A stretch of 64,000 nucleotides of DNA from Streptomyces amritsarensis. Its GTDB lineage: Bacteria; Actinomycetota; Actinomycetes; Streptomycetales; Streptomycetaceae. Positions 16,879 to 26,147 of the stretch are shown here, piece by piece. Numbering within the stretch: the stretch's first letter is position 1; each line of letters opens with the position of its first letter. Where the stretch lies: the NCBI RefSeq assembly GCF_001953875.1, contig NZ_MQUR01000013.1, positions 38,695 through 102,694 of the forward strand. Reading direction: 5' to 3'. The position numbers were made by a program, and so were the translations under genes. Under the pieces are notes generated by a model. The model was not told the origin of the DNA. It worked only from the letters and a program-made list of their open reading frames with translations, and ran no database searches.

Positions 16879-18030
16879 ATGACGAGCATCAGTGGTGCGG
16901 AGATGGTCGACTGGAACCTCGCGGTGGCGACCGCGACCCGGCTGGTACGGCCCGGCCCGGAGGTCACCCGGGACGAGGCGCGGGCCGTCGTCGCCGAGCT
17001 GCGCGGGCACGCCAGGACCTCGGAACGGCACGTGCGCGAGTTCACCCGGATGATCCCCGAGGGGGCCGCCGTCCCCGACACCCCCGTCCTGGTCGTCGAC
17101 CGGGCCGGCTGGGTCAAGGCCAACGTCGCCGGATTCCGGGAGCTGCTCCTGCCGCTCCTGGGCAAGATGCAGGACCGCCGCGCGAGCGCCCCCGGCGGGG
17201 CCGTCCTCGGCGCGGTCGGCGGCAAGGTCACCGGCGTCGAGCTCGGCATGCTGCTGAGCTTCCTGGCCTCCAGGGTCCTGGGACAGTACGAGACCTTCGC
17301 CCCCGCCTCCCGCGACCTGCCGGCCGCAGCGGCGGGCGGCAGGCTGCTGCTCGTCGCCCCGAACATCGTGCACGTCGAGCGCGAGCTGGAGGTGGCCCCG
17401 CACGACTTCCGGCTGTGGGTCTGCCTGCACGAGGAGACGCACCGTACCCAGTTCACGGCCGTCCCGTGGCTGCGCGCCCACCTGGAAGGCGAAATCCAGA
17501 CGTTCCTGGGCGCCACCGAAGTGGACCCGATGACCGTCCTGGAACGCATCCGGGACGCCGCGCAGTCCTTCGCCGGCGCCCGCCCGGACGCCGAGCACGG
17601 GGACGAGGGCCGCTCCCTCGTCGAGCTCGTGCAGACCCCCGAGCAGCGCGAGATCCTCGGCCGCCTCACCGCCGTCATGTCCCTGCTGGAGGGCCACGCC
17701 GACTTCGTCATGGACGGTGTCGGCCCCCAGGTGGTGCCCTCGGTCGCCGAGATCCGCGAGAAGTTCCAGCAGCGCCGCGCCAACGGGGCGGGCCGGCTCG
17801 ACGCCGCCCTGCGCAAGCTGCTCGGCCTCGACGCCAAGCTGCGCCAGTACCGCGACGGCGAGCGCTTCGTGCGGGCCGTCGTCGGCCAGGTCGGCATGGA
17901 CGGCTTCAACCGGGTGTGGACCTCCCCGAACACGCTGCCCACCAAGGCGGAGATCGACCGGCCCGCGGACTGGGTGGCCCGCGTCCACGGCAAGGGCGGC
18001 GAGGGGGGCGCAGAGGACCGCGAGGGGTGA
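16879..18030 (+). CDS. Zinc-dependent metalloprotease-like protein (DUF2342)
   Basis: A 383-residue protein of the DUF2342 / F420-biosynthesis-associated family found only in actinobacteria. The zincin motif HEETH is present in LWVCLHEETHRTQF (about residue 193), with the family segment MSLLEGHADFVMDGVG further on supplying a probable third ligand. No secretion signal is seen, so it is probably cytoplasmic. It sits between the PBP4-type gene and tilS, a conserved order. Its substrate is unknown. ATG 16879 opens a typical N terminus. A hairpin follows the stop (18039-18071). Confidence 0.85.
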   Translation: MTSISGAEMVDWNLAVATATRLVRPGPEVTRDEARAVVAELRGHARTSERHVREFTRMIPEGAAVPDTPVLVVDRAGWVKANVAGFRELLLPLLGKMQDRRASAPGGAVLGAVGGKVTGVELGMLLSFLASRVLGQYETFAPASRDLPAAAAGGRLLLVAPNIVHVERELEVAPHDFRLWVCLHEETHRTQFTAVPWLRAHLEGEIQTFLGATEVDPMTVLERIRDAAQSFAGARPDAEHGDEGRSLVELVQTPEQREILGRLTAVMSLLEGHADFVMDGVGPQVVPSVAEIREKFQQRRANGAGRLDAALRKLLGLDAKLRQYRDGERFVRAVVGQVGMDGFNRVWTSPNTLPTKAEIDRPADWVARVHGKGGEGGAEDREG

Positions 18031-18342
18031 CAGCGCAAGCACGGGCCCGCCGCGCGACGGGGCGCCCGTGCCCGCGCATCCCCCGCCGCTTCCCCCGCGT
18101 TCACCCCTGCCACACGCGACGAAGAGGCCTAAACATGTCTCACTGGGGGAAGCAGCATCACCCGTCCGAGGGACCGTGAGCCGTAGAAGGGCGTGCGATG
18201 CTCGGGGAACGGCTCGGCTCTGTCACCATCAATGCACTCTGAGTGACATCCTCTCCGTTTCGCGGGGGCGGCCGGGCGAGCGCCCCCCAGCACACCACCC
18301 GAAGCCTCCGAGGCATCCGAACTCCATCGAAGGGCACCGGAC
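18031..18342 (+). promoter_or_regulatory. Intergenic region before tilS (terminator, possible leader peptide)
   Basis: This 312-base gap begins with a hairpin at 18039-18071 (arms GCACGGGC / GCCCGTGC, 17-base loop) that may end the upstream transcript. A 14-codon ORF at 18135-18179 (MSHWGKQHHPSEGP) starts with ATG but lacks a convincing ribosome site. The rest, about 18180-18342, presumably holds the tilS-hpt promoter; no clear -35/-10 pair was identified. Confidence 0.4.
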
Positions 18343-19413
18343 ATGGGTCCCCATCCTGCGGTCGCGGCGATACGCCTGGCGGTCCGCCGCGTACTCCACG
18401 ACGTCCTCACCGAGCTCACCGACCTCCCCCGGACCCCGTCCGGAGGTATCCCCCGTGCCGACCGTCGCACCGGCGCGGGCACCCCGCCACTCGTGCTCGT
18501 CGCCTGCTCCGGCGGCGCCGACTCCATGGCCCTCGCCTCGGCCCTCGCCTTCGAGGCCCCCAAACTCGGCATCCGGGCCGGCGGCGTCACCGTCGACCAC
18601 GGACTGCAGGACGGCTCCGACCAGCGCGCCGCCGAGGTCGTCACCCGCATGACCGCCCTCGGCCTCGACCCGGTGGAGTCCGTCGCCGTGCGCGTCGGCC
18701 GTGACGGCGGCCCCGAAGCCGCTGCCCGCGACGCCCGCTACGGCGCCCTGGACGAGGCCGCCGACCGCCTGGGCGCCGCCGCCGTGCTGCTCGGCCACAC
18801 CCGGGACGATCAAGCGGAAACCGTCCTGCTGGGACTCGCCCGCGGATCCGGCATCCGCTCGCTCTCCGGCATGCCCGAGGTCTCGCAGGGCCCCGGCGGA
18901 CCCGGCCGCAGCCACCGCTACCGCCGCCCCTTCCTCCAGGTCGACCGCCAGACCGCGCGCAAGGCGTGCATGGTCCAGTCCCTGGCCGTCTGGGACGACC
19001 CGCACAACATGGACCCCGCCTACACCCGCTCCCGCCTGCGCCACGAGGGACTGCCCGCCCTGGAGAAGGCGCTCGGCAAGGGCGTCGTCGAGGCACTCGC
19101 CCGCACCGCCCAGCTCTCCCGCGACGACGCCGACGCCCTGGACGCCTGGGCCGCCGAGGCCGACCGCGGCGTACGCGACGAGGACGGCCGCCTGGAGTGC
19201 GCCAAGCTGTACGCCCTCCCCCCGGCCGTCCGCCGCCGGGTGCTGCGCAGGGCCGTCGTCGCCGCCGGGTCCCCCGCGGGCTCCCTCTTCGCCCGCCACA
19301 TCGAGGAAGTGGACCGTCTCATCACCGGATGGCGCGGTCAGGGCGCCATCAACCTGCCCGGCCGGGTGGAGGCCCAGCGGCAGGGTGGCAGACTTGTCAT
19401 CCGGCAGGGCTGA
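18343..19413 (+). CDS. tilS: tRNA(Ile)-lysidine synthase
   Basis: A 356-residue N-type ATP pyrophosphatase that attaches lysine to C34 of tRNA-Ile(CAU), changing AUG decoding to AUA. The PP-loop SGGADSMAL is at about residues 56-64, with [31 protein letters not shown] and RPFLQVDR as further family motifs. It is essential in most bacteria. The C-terminal domain is short, as usual in actinobacteria. ATG 18343 is the only reasonable start. hpt follows after 65 bases on the same strand, the near-universal tilS-hpt-ftsH order. Confidence 0.95.
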   Translation: MGPHPAVAAIRLAVRRVLHDVLTELTDLPRTPSGGIPRADRRTGAGTPPLVLVACSGGADSMALASALAFEAPKLGIRAGGVTVDHGLQDGSDQRAAEVVTRMTALGLDPVESVAVRVGRDGGPEAAARDARYGALDEAADRLGAAAVLLGHTRDDQAETVLLGLARGSGIRSLSGMPEVSQGPGGPGRSHRYRRPFLQVDRQTARKACMVQSLAVWDDPHNMDPAYTRSRLRHEGLPALEKALGKGVVEALARTAQLSRDDADALDAWAAEADRGVRDEDGRLECAKLYALPPAVRRRVLRRAVVAAGSPAGSLFARHIEEVDRLITGWRGQGAINLPGRVEAQRQGGRLVIRQG

Positions 19414-19478
19414 TTGGTGCTGAAACACGGCTGAGTCCTCCGGGGGGCACCCCGGAGCCCCGGCCGACAACGAAAGTG

Positions 19479-20039
19479 ATGCGGGTGGACGAGAAGGACA
19501 TGGGCAGCGACCTCCAGTCGGTGCTCATCACCAAGGAAGAGATCGACGCGAAGCTGGCCGAGCTGGCCGCGAAGATCGACGCGGAGTACGCGGGCAAGGA
19601 CCTGCTCATCGTGGGCGTCCTCAAGGGCGCGGTCATGGTGATGGCGGACCTGGCACGCGCCTTGTCCACCCCGCTCACCATGGACTGGATGGCGGTGTCC
19701 TCGTACGGCGCCGGGACCCAGTCCTCCGGTGTGGTGCGGATCCTCAAGGACCTGGACACCGACATCAAGGACAAGCACGTCCTGATCGTCGAGGACATCA
19801 TCGACTCCGGTCTGACGCTGTCCTGGCTGCTGTCGAACCTGGGCTCCCGCCAGCCGGCCTCCCTCGAGGTCGTCACGCTGCTGCGCAAGCCCGAGGCCGC
19901 GAAGGTCGCGATCGACGTGAAGTGGGTCGGCTTCGACATCCCCAACGAGTTCGTCGTGGGCTACGGCCTCGACTACGCGGAGAAGTACCGCAACCTGCCG
20001 TTCGTCGGCACGCTCGCCCCGCACGTCTACGGCGGCTGA
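19479..20039 (+). CDS. hpt: Hypoxanthine phosphoribosyltransferase
   Basis: A 186-residue purine-salvage enzyme that makes IMP (and probably GMP) from hypoxanthine/guanine and PRPP. The PRPP-binding signature is [15 protein letters not shown], the flexible-loop region is [12 protein letters not shown], and the C-terminal base-binding stretch is [21 protein letters not shown] 19476 and GTG 19485 are alternative in-frame starts; ATG 19479 ([11 protein letters not shown]) is used because family members begin this way. It lies between tilS and ftsH. Confidence 0.95.
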   Translation: MRVDEKDMGSDLQSVLITKEEIDAKLAELAAKIDAEYAGKDLLIVGVLKGAVMVMADLARALSTPLTMDWMAVSSYGAGTQSSGVVRILKDLDTDIKDKHVLIVEDIIDSGLTLSWLLSNLGSRQPASLEVVTLLRKPEAAKVAIDVKWVGFDIPNEFVVGYGLDYAEKYRNLPFVGTLAPHVYGG

Positions 20040-20223
20040 CGCCGCGCCGCCCCCGGGCGATCCCCGGCCCGGCCGGGGAACCTGGGGGCGATTCCCGCCG
20101 TTGGAGCAGGGGAAGGCGGGTCTGTCACCCGTCCCACGGGCCGCGGGTGACAATTCAGGGGTACATTCCGAAGAACAGTCTTTACTCACACAGCAGCATT
20201 TACCTACGGGCAGGAGGGACGGG

Positions 20224-20253
20224 GTGCCTGGCGCCCCGTATGGATGGACGTGA
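20224..20253 (+). CDS. Nine-codon upstream ORF overlapping the ftsH start
   Basis: GTG 20224 is preceded by a consensus AGGAGGG (20212-20218) at five-base spacing and encodes VPGAPYGWT. It ends at TGA 20251-20253, past the ftsH ATG at 20244. ftsH itself has no ribosome site at a useful distance. The arrangement suggests translational coupling by re-initiation. Whether the peptide is made is unknown. Confidence 0.4.
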   Translation: MPGAPYGWT

Positions 20254-22268
20254 AGCGATACTTCCGTGGGCCGGTCATGTGGATCGTGCTGGCCGTCCTC
20301 GCCGTGGTCGTGTTGATGAATGTCGTCGGCTCCGGCGGCGGCTACAAGTCGGTGGACACCAGCGAGGTCATCAAGGCGATCAACACTGGCCAGGTGGAGA
20401 CAGCCAAGCTGACCACCGGCGACAGCCAGATGATCAAGATCGAGCTGAGCGAAGGCCAGAAGCTCGGCAAGCACGACGGCACCAAGTTCCAGGCCAACTA
20501 CATCGGGGATCAGGGCGTCCAGCTCGCCCAGAGCCTCCAGACCAAGTACGACGCCGGTCAGATCCCGGACGGTTACTCCGTCACGCCGGACAAGACCAGC
20601 CCGTTCCTGAGCGTGCTGCTCTCGCTCCTGCCCTTCGTCCTCATCGTCGTTGTCTTCCTGTTCCTGATGAACCAGATGCAGGGCGGCGGCTCCCGAGTCA
20701 TGAACTTCGGGAAGTCCAAGGCCAAGCTCATCACCAAGGACACCCCGAAGACCACGTTCGCCGACGTCGCGGGCTCGGACGAGGCCGTCGAGGAACTCCA
20801 CGAGATCAAGGAGTTCCTCCAGGAGCCGGCGAAGTTCCAGGCCGTCGGCGCCAAGATCCCCAAGGGCGTGCTCCTCTACGGCCCGCCCGGCACCGGAAAG
20901 ACCCTGCTGGCGCGTGCCGTCGCGGGCGAGGCCGGTGTTCCCTTCTACTCGATCTCCGGTTCCGACTTCGTCGAGATGTTCGTCGGCGTCGGTGCCTCGC
21001 GTGTCCGCGACCTGTTCGAGCAGGCCAAGGCCAACGCCCCGGCGATCGTCTTCGTCGACGAGATCGACGCCGTCGGCCGGCACCGCGGTGCGGGCCTCGG
21101 CGGCGGCCACGACGAGCGCGAGCAGACCCTCAACCAGCTGCTCGTCGAGATGGACGGCTTCGACGTGAAGGGCGGCGTCATCCTGATCGCCGCCACGAAC
21201 CGGCCCGACATCCTCGACCCGGCGCTCCTGCGCCCGGGCCGCTTCGACCGGCAGATCGCGGTCGACCGTCCCGACATGCAGGGCCGTCTGGAGATCCTCA
21301 AGGTCCACCAGAAGGGCAAGCCGGTCGCCCCGGACGTCGACCTCTCGGCCGTCGCCCGCCGCACCCCCGGCTTCACCGGTGCCGATCTCTCCAACGTCCT
21401 GAACGAGGCCGCGCTCCTCACGGCCCGCTCGGACAAGAAGCTGATCGACAACCACATGCTGGACGAGGCGATCGACCGCGTCGTGGCGGGCCCGCAGAAG
21501 CGGACCCGGATCATGTCGGACCGTGAGAAGAAGATCACCGCGTACCACGAGGGCGGCCACGCCCTGGTCGCGGCGGCCTCGCCGAACTCCGACCCGGTCC
21601 ACAAGATCACGATCCTGTCCCGCGGCCGGGCTCTGGGCTACACCATGGTCCTGCCCGACGAGGACAAGTACTCGACCACGCGCAACGAGATGCTCGACCA
21701 GCTGGCGTACATGCTGGGCGGGCGCGCGGCCGAGGAGCTGGTCTTCCACGACCCGACCACGGGCGCGGCGAACGACATCGAGAAGGCCACCGCCACGGCG
21801 CGGGCCATGGTCACGCAGTACGGCATGACCGAGCGTCTCGGTGCGATCAAGTTCGGCGGCGACAACACCGAGCCGTTCCTGGGCCGCGAGATGTCGCACC
21901 CGCGGGACTACTCGGAAGAGGTCGCGGCGCTGGTCGACGAAGAGGTCAAGAAGCTCATCGAGACCGCGCACAACGAGGCCTGGGAGATCCTCGTCGAGAA
22001 CCGCGACGTCCTCGACAACCTGGTCCTCGCGCTGCTGGAGAAGGAGACGCTGGGCAAGGAGGAGATCGCCGAGATCTTCTCGACCATCGTCAAGCGTCCG
22101 GCCCGCCCCGCGTGGACCGGATCCTCCCGCCGCACCCCCTCCACCCGTCCGCCGGTGCTCTCCCCCAAGGAGCTGCAGCTGACGAACGCGGCGAATGGCA
22201 TGTCCGCCGTCGCGCCGGTCTCCACGGAGAAGGGCATCGAGGTGGCTCCGGAGGACCGCCCCGAGTAA
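20244..22268 (+). CDS. ftsH: ATP-dependent zinc metalloprotease FtsH
   Basis: A 674-residue membrane AAA+ protease that degrades membrane and regulatory proteins. Two membrane segments (about residues 10-28 and 128-150) bracket an extracytoplasmic domain. The AAA module has Walker A GPPGTGKT (about 215-222), Walker [12 protein letters not shown], the second-region-of-homology [13 protein letters not shown] and RPGRFDR, and the pore motif in [11 protein letters not shown]. The protease domain has the zinc motif HEGGH (about residue 435) and a distal Asp in [11 protein letters not shown]. The Pro/Ser/Thr-rich tail is typical of Streptomyces. ATG 20244 is fixed by the N terminus [13 protein letters not shown]; the only good ribosome site belongs to an overlapping short ORF (20224-20253). 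Confidence 0.96.
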   Translation: MDVKRYFRGPVMWIVLAVLAVVVLMNVVGSGGGYKSVDTSEVIKAINTGQVETAKLTTGDSQMIKIELSEGQKLGKHDGTKFQANYIGDQGVQLAQSLQTKYDAGQIPDGYSVTPDKTSPFLSVLLSLLPFVLIVVVFLFLMNQMQGGGSRVMNFGKSKAKLITKDTPKTTFADVAGSDEAVEELHEIKEFLQEPAKFQAVGAKIPKGVLLYGPPGTGKTLLARAVAGEAGVPFYSISGSDFVEMFVGVGASRVRDLFEQAKANAPAIVFVDEIDAVGRHRGAGLGGGHDEREQTLNQLLVEMDGFDVKGGVILIAATNRPDILDPALLRPGRFDRQIAVDRPDMQGRLEILKVHQKGKPVAPDVDLSAVARRTPGFTGADLSNVLNEAALLTARSDKKLIDNHMLDEAIDRVVAGPQKRTRIMSDREKKITAYHEGGHALVAAASPNSDPVHKITILSRGRALGYTMVLPDEDKYSTTRNEMLDQLAYMLGGRAAEELVFHDPTTGAANDIEKATATARAMVTQYGMTERLGAIKFGGDNTEPFLGREMSHPRDYSEEVAALVDEEVKKLIETAHNEAWEILVENRDVLDNLVLALLEKETLGKEEIAEIFSTIVKRPARPAWTGSSRRTPSTRPPVLSPKELQLTNAANGMSAVAPVSTEKGIEVAPEDRPE

Positions 22269-22296
22269 CCGGAGGGTCGACCCACCCGGAATGGAA

Positions 22297-22332
22297 GCCG
22301 CGCCCCCCAGGTTCTAGCCTGGGGGGCGCGGC
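22297..22332. terminator. Hairpin between ftsH and folE
   Basis: Perfect 15-base stem (GCCGCGCCCCCCAGG and complement) with loop TTCTAG, 28 bases after the ftsH stop and 41 bases before folE. It may terminate or attenuate ftsH read-through into folE. Confidence 0.75.
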
Positions 22333-22373
22333 ACATTTGTACGACCGCGTGTGCGGACAGGAACGAGGATGAG

Positions 22374-22982
22374 ATGACCGACCCAGTGACCCTGACCGGT
22401 GACGAGGGCAGGATCGGCGAGTTCGACGAGAAGCGCGCGGAGGCGGCGATCCGTGAACTCCTGATCGCGGTCGGCGAGGACCCGGACCGTGAGGGACTCC
22501 TGGAGACCCCGGCCCGTGTGGCGCGCGCCTATCGGGAGATATTTGCCGGCCTGTACCAGAAGCCCGAAGAGGTCCTGACGACGACGTTCGACCTGGGTCA
22601 CGACGAGATGGTCCTCGTGAAGGACATCGAAGTCATGAGTTCATGTGAGCATCATCTGGTCCCGTTCCACGGCGTGGCGCACGTCGGCTACATCCCGTCC
22701 ACCGACGGCAAGATCACCGGCCTGTCGAAGCTGGCCCGCCTGGTGGACGTCTTCGCCCGCCGCCCCCAGGTGCAGGAGCGCCTGACCACGCAGATCGCGG
22801 ACTCCCTGATGGAGATCCTGGATCCGCGCGGGGTCATCGTCGTCATCGAGTGCGAGCACATGTGCATGACCATGCGCGGGGTCCGCAAGCCCGGCGCGAA
22901 GACCATCACCTCGGCGGTCCGCGGCCAGCTCCGCGACCCCGCCACCCGCAACGAGGCGATGAGCCTGATCATGGCCCGCTGA
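22374..22982 (+). CDS. folE: GTP cyclohydrolase I
   Basis: A 202-residue type I GTP cyclohydrolase, the first step of tetrahydrofolate synthesis (GTP to dihydroneopterin triphosphate). Zinc ligands are visible in [13 protein letters not shown] and [17 protein letters not shown]. Substrate-binding [21 protein letters not shown] is intact. ATG 22374 follows a CGAGGA ribosome site. It lies downstream of ftsH and is convergent with the other folate genes (folP, folB, folK), which are read from the opposite strand. Confidence 0.96.
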   Translation: MTDPVTLTGDEGRIGEFDEKRAEAAIRELLIAVGEDPDREGLLETPARVARAYREIFAGLYQKPEEVLTTTFDLGHDEMVLVKDIEVMSSCEHHLVPFHGVAHVGYIPSTDGKITGLSKLARLVDVFARRPQVQERLTTQIADSLMEILDPRGVIVVIECEHMCMTMRGVRKPGAKTITSAVRGQLRDPATRNEAMSLIMAR

Positions 22983-22992
22983 CCGGCGCCCA

Positions 22993-23018
22993 CCCGCCCG
23001 GGTTCAGGCCCGGGCGGG
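22993..23018. terminator. Convergent hairpin folE / DUF3180 gene
   Basis: Perfect ten-base stem CCCGCCCGGG (22993-23002) / CCCGGGCGGG (23009-23018). The six-base loop contains the stop codon of the minus-strand DUF3180 gene. Confidence 0.7.
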
Positions 23019-23492
23019 GGATTCGGGGGTGGGGTCCTCGTCCTCGGGGAGCTTCAGGACGCGCTCCAGGAAGAGCGCGGCGGCGATGACCGCGATGCCC
23101 GCGAGGACGGAGAAGCCGGCGTACCAGGCCTGGTCGCGGCGGGCGGGGACGTCGAGGGAGTCGGTCAGCAGGAAGACCCCCACACCGCCGTACATGCCCG
23201 CCACCAGCGCGGCCACCAGCGCACTGGCCTGCCCGAAGACCACCGCGCGGGCCGCCATCAGCGGCTCCACGCCCTTCGCGCCCGGGCGGCGCTCCCGCTG
23301 GGCCTTGAGCCGGGCCTTCAGGGACAGCGCCGTGGCCAGCAGCACCACGGCGATGGCCGCCAGGACGATCGGCGCGGCCAGCGGAACGCCCGGCAGGGTG
23401 CCGTAGGCGTTCCACAGCCGGGCACCGGCCCAGGACAGGATCCCGGCGACCACGAAGATGCCCGCCAGGATCCCCGGCCTCAGTTGCTTCAC
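23004..23492 (-). CDS. DUF3180 membrane protein
   Basis: A 162-residue actinobacterial membrane protein of unknown function (DUF3180) that is regularly the last gene of the folate cluster. Four hydrophobic segments are visible: ILAGIFVVAGILSWAGARLW, PIVLAAIAVVLLATALSL, ASALVAALVAGMYGGVGVFLL and AGFSVLAGIAVIAAALFLERVL. GTG 23492 is chosen because GGGGAG lies seven bases upstream and the N terminus VKQLRPG is conserved. It follows folK on the same strand after 52 bases. Confidence 0.85.
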   Translation of the reverse strand: MKQLRPGILAGIFVVAGILSWAGARLWNAYGTLPGVPLAAPIVLAAIAVVLLATALSLKARLKAQRERRPGAKGVEPLMAARAVVFGQASALVAALVAGMYGGVGVFLLTDSLDVPARRDQAWYAGFSVLAGIAVIAAALFLERVLKLPEDEDPTPESPARA

Positions 23493-23544
23493 TTGCCCGC
23501 TCCCCGCCTTCCGCACAGTCCGTCAGCAGTCCACAGGCTAACGA

Positions 23545-24153
23545 CTACTCGGGGAGGTGGAGTTCCAGGTCGGGGCGCGGCGTGACGCCGCTCAGGCCGA
23601 TTCCGGCCAGGAGGGCGGAGACCGGGCCGCGGCCCGGGAGCTGGGCCTCCGGGTCGATGTCGTGCCAGGGGGCCAGCACGAAGGCGCGCTCGTGGGCGCG
23701 GGGGTGCGGGAGGGTGAGGACCGGGTCGTCGCAGACGCGGTCGGCGTACGCCACGATGTCGACGTCGATCGTGCGCGGGCCCCAGCGCTCCTCGCGGACG
23801 CGGTCGAACGCCTCCTCGATGGCGTGCCCGCGCTCCAGCAGCGAGGACGGGGGCAGGGTGGTCCTCACCGCGATGACGGCGTTGAGGTACGAGGGCTGCG
23901 AGCCGGGCTCGACGCCCCACGGCTCGGTCTCGTAGACGGGGGAGACGGCCTTGACCCGCAGGCCGGGGGTGTCGCCGAGGGCGTCGATGGCGCCCTGGAG
24001 GGTCTCCAGCCGGTTGCCGAGGTTCGCGCCGAGCGCGATGACGGCCCCCTTCGGGTTGGACAGGGTCACGTCCGCCGCGTCGACCGTCTCGACGACACAG
24101 GCGGGTACCGGCTGGACGGTGGGGTCGCTCTGGGCGTTCAGTCCGTTGTTCAT
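23545..24153 (-). CDS. folK: 2-amino-4-hydroxy-6-hydroxymethyldihydropteridine diphosphokinase
   Basis: A 202-residue HPPK that transfers pyrophosphate from ATP to 6-hydroxymethyl-dihydropterin. Motifs: IALGANLGNRLETLQGA, VYETEPWG, the signature RWGPRTIDVDIVAY with two Mg-binding Asp, and LTLPHPRAHERAFVL. An N-terminal extension of about 35 residues precedes the enzyme fold. The ATG at 24153 overlaps the folB stop by four bases (ATGA), so translation is coupled. It acts directly after FolB and before FolP. Confidence 0.94.
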   Translation of the reverse strand: MNNGLNAQSDPTVQPVPACVVETVDAADVTLSNPKGAVIALGANLGNRLETLQGAIDALGDTPGLRVKAVSPVYETEPWGVEPGSQPSYLNAVIAVRTTLPPSSLLERGHAIEEAFDRVREERWGPRTIDVDIVAYADRVCDDPVLTLPHPRAHERAFVLAPWHDIDPEAQLPGRGPVSALLAGIGLSGVTPRPDLELHLPE

Positions 24154-24509
24154 GCGCGGCTCCGGGTGATCGTGATGGTCACGTCGTCGAAGGGGACGGT
24201 GATGGGTGCGTCCGGCTTGTGGACGACGACCTCCACCTGCGCCACCGCTTCGTGCTTGAGGCACTGCTGGGCGATCCGCTCGGCCAGGGTCTCGATCAGG
24301 TCGACGGGCTCGCCCTGGACGACGTCGACGACTTCTTCCGCGACCACCCCGTAGTGCACGGTCTTCGCCAGGTCGTCCCCGGCCGCCGCGGGGCGGGTGT
24401 CGAGGTGCAGCACCAGGTCGACGATGAAGGTCTGGCCTTCCTCGCGTTCCCGGGGGAAGACGCCGTGGTGCCCGCGAGCCTTGAGGCCGCGCAGCGCGAC
24501 ACGATCCAC
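24150..24509 (-). CDS. folB: Dihydroneopterin aldolase
   Basis: A 119-residue dihydroneopterin aldolase that forms 6-hydroxymethyl-dihydropterin. Signature sequences: LRGLKARGHHGVFPRERE, TVHYGVVAEEV, LIETLAERIA and VVVHKPDAPI. GTG 24509 (VDRVALRG) is preferred over GTG 24518 because AGGAG lies eight bases upstream of the former and is directly adjacent to the latter. It overlaps folK by four bases. The NTF2-like gene is 132 bases upstream on the same strand. Confidence 0.94.
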   Translation of the reverse strand: MDRVALRGLKARGHHGVFPREREEGQTFIVDLVLHLDTRPAAAGDDLAKTVHYGVVAEEVVDVVQGEPVDLIETLAERIAQQCLKHEAVAQVEVVVHKPDAPITVPFDDVTITITRSRA

Positions 24510-24641
24510 GCGAATCACTCCTGCTTTCGTAGGTGCTTCCGGCCTCGGGGCTGCCCCGGGGCCATGGGCCTGCGCCGAGTGCGGTCGGCGTCGTCCGACT
24601 TCGAATTTACCTGCGAAACAGTCCGGTACCCGCCGTAGGGG

Positions 24642-25085
24642 TCAGGAGGAGGGGTCCTCGTCGTCCTCGTCGGACTCCGTGAGGACGGGAGAACCGTGGT
24701 GGGACCAGAGGCGCCAGCCCTCGGATGTGCGTCGGAACACATTCGTGGCGACGACCAGCTGGCCGACGAGCGGGCCGAGCTCTCCGCCGTCCTCGGCGGG
24801 GCCGCCGCTGAGGATGTTCTCCGTGCAGGTCACCAGGGCCGTGTCGGCTATGACGGCCACCTTGGTGTCGGTGAGGAAGAACTGGATGTACTCGGTGTGG
24901 GACATGATCAGCGCGTACGAGCGCAGTACCTCGCCGCGGCCCGAGAGCACCGGCCAGCCGGGGTGTACGCAGGAGATCTCGTCCTCCAGCCAGAGCGCCG
25001 ACAGAGCGTCGAAGTCCCCCCGCTCCATTGCCTCGTAGAAGGCCGTGTTGACCTCTTCGACCGCTTCGATGTCGGTTCTGCTCAC
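24642..25085 (-). CDS. Nuclear transport factor 2 (SnoaL/DUF4440-like) family protein
   Basis: A 147-residue cone-fold protein. The conserved start (IEAVEEVNTAFYEAMERGDFDALSALW, with landmarks NTAFYEAMERGDFD and CVHPGW) and the end (VATNVFRRTSEGWRLWSHHGSPV) are typical of NTF2-like proteins next to folate genes in actinobacteria. No catalytic residues can be assigned; a role in pterin metabolism is only suggested by context. GTG 25085 has AAGGAG four bases upstream. It sits between folP (29-base gap) and folB. Confidence 0.85.
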   Translation of the reverse strand: MSRTDIEAVEEVNTAFYEAMERGDFDALSALWLEDEISCVHPGWPVLSGRGEVLRSYALIMSHTEYIQFFLTDTKVAVIADTALVTCTENILSGGPAEDGGELGPLVGQLVVATNVFRRTSEGWRLWSHHGSPVLTESDEDDEDPSS

Positions 25086-25114
25086 CGTTCTCCTTGTCGG
25101 TCCGTCGATGGGGG

Positions 25115-25987
25115 TCAGAGTGCCCCTTCCACGGCGCGGGCCACCCGAACCGCGTCGGCGGTCGCCCGTACCTCGTGGACCCGTACGGCCCAGGCGCCCT
25201 GGTGGGCGGCGATCGCGGAGACCGCGGCCGTGGCGGCGTCGCGTTCGCGGGCCGGAGGCGGGGCGGCGTCGGCCCCGCCGGCCAGGACCCGGCCGAGGAA
25301 GCGCTTGCGTGAGGCGGCGACCAGCAGCGGGAAGCCGAGGGCGCGCAGGTCGGCCATGTGCGCGACCAGGGCCAGGTCGTGCTCGGCGTTCTTCGCGAAG
25401 CCGAGGCCGGGGTCGACGAGGAGCCGCTCGGGGGCGATGCCGCCGGCGACGACCGCGTCGATGCGGGCCCGCAGCTCGGCGGTGACCTCGGCGATCACGT
25501 CGTCGTAGACGGCGAGGCTGTTCATGTCGGCGCTGAAGCCGCGCCAGTGCATGACCACGAAGGGGACCTCGGCCGCCGCGACGGCCGGGATCATGGCGGG
25601 GTCGGCGAGGCCGCCGCTGACGTCGTTGACCAGGGCGGCGCCGGCGTCGACGGCCCGGGCGGCGACGGCCGCGCGCATGGTGTCGACGGAGACGGTGACG
25701 CCCTCGGAGGCCAGGCCGCGCACCACGGGGACGACGCGGCGCAGCTCCTCCTCCTCGTCGACGCGGGTGGCGCCGGGGCGGGTGGACTCGCCGCCGACGT
25801 CGACGAGGTCGGCGCCCTGGGCGACGAGGTCGAGCCCGCGCTTGACGGCGGCGGTGGTGTCGAACCAGCGGCCGCCGTCGGAGAAGGAGTCGGGGGTCAC
25901 GTTGACGACGCCCATGACCGCGCAGCGGTCCCAGTCCGGCAGTCCCGCGACCCGGCCCCGGCCGGTGGCTCCGCGCTTCGTGTTCAT
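25115..25987 (-). CDS. folP: Dihydropteroate synthase
   Basis: A 290-residue TIM-barrel enzyme that joins p-aminobenzoate to 6-hydroxymethyl-dihydropterin diphosphate and is the sulfonamide target. Motifs: MGVVNVTPDSFSDGG, VDVGGESTRPGA, VNDVSGG, VDPGLGFAKN and ASRKRFLG. All substrate-binding loops look intact. ATG 25987; no strong ribosome site is visible upstream. It is the first gene of the minus-strand folate operon folP-NTF2-folB-folK-DUF3180. Confidence 0.95.
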   Translation of the reverse strand: MNTKRGATGRGRVAGLPDWDRCAVMGVVNVTPDSFSDGGRWFDTTAAVKRGLDLVAQGADLVDVGGESTRPGATRVDEEEELRRVVPVVRGLASEGVTVSVDTMRAAVAARAVDAGAALVNDVSGGLADPAMIPAVAAAEVPFVVMHWRGFSADMNSLAVYDDVIAEVTAELRARIDAVVAGGIAPERLLVDPGLGFAKNAEHDLALVAHMADLRALGFPLLVAASRKRFLGRVLAGGADAAPPPARERDAATAAVSAIAAHQGAWAVRVHEVRATADAVRVARAVEGAL

Positions 25988-26089
25988 GGGTCAAGGGTAG
26001 GGCTGACCTGGACAGGACAGCTCCTGCCGCGGTTCCCGGGCCGAGCCCGCCCCGCCCCGACCCCGGCTGCGGGACCCGGGTGGGGTACG

Positions 26090-26124
26090 CCGAAGGCCCG
26101 GGCGGGGGCCGGCCGGGCCTTCGG
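26090..26124. terminator. Hairpin downstream of the MprF-like gene
   Basis: Twelve-base arms CCGAAGGCCCGG / CCGGGCCTTCGG, 24 bases after the stop of the minus-strand DUF2156 gene and about 100 bases before folP. Confidence 0.7.
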
Positions 26125-26147
26125 GGATGTCGCGGGTGGGGCGCGGG

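Noticed and set aside
18135..18179. 14-codon ORF MSHWGKQHHPSEGP before tilS
   Set aside because: No ribosome site and no sign of attenuation structure; mentioned only as part of the intergenic region.
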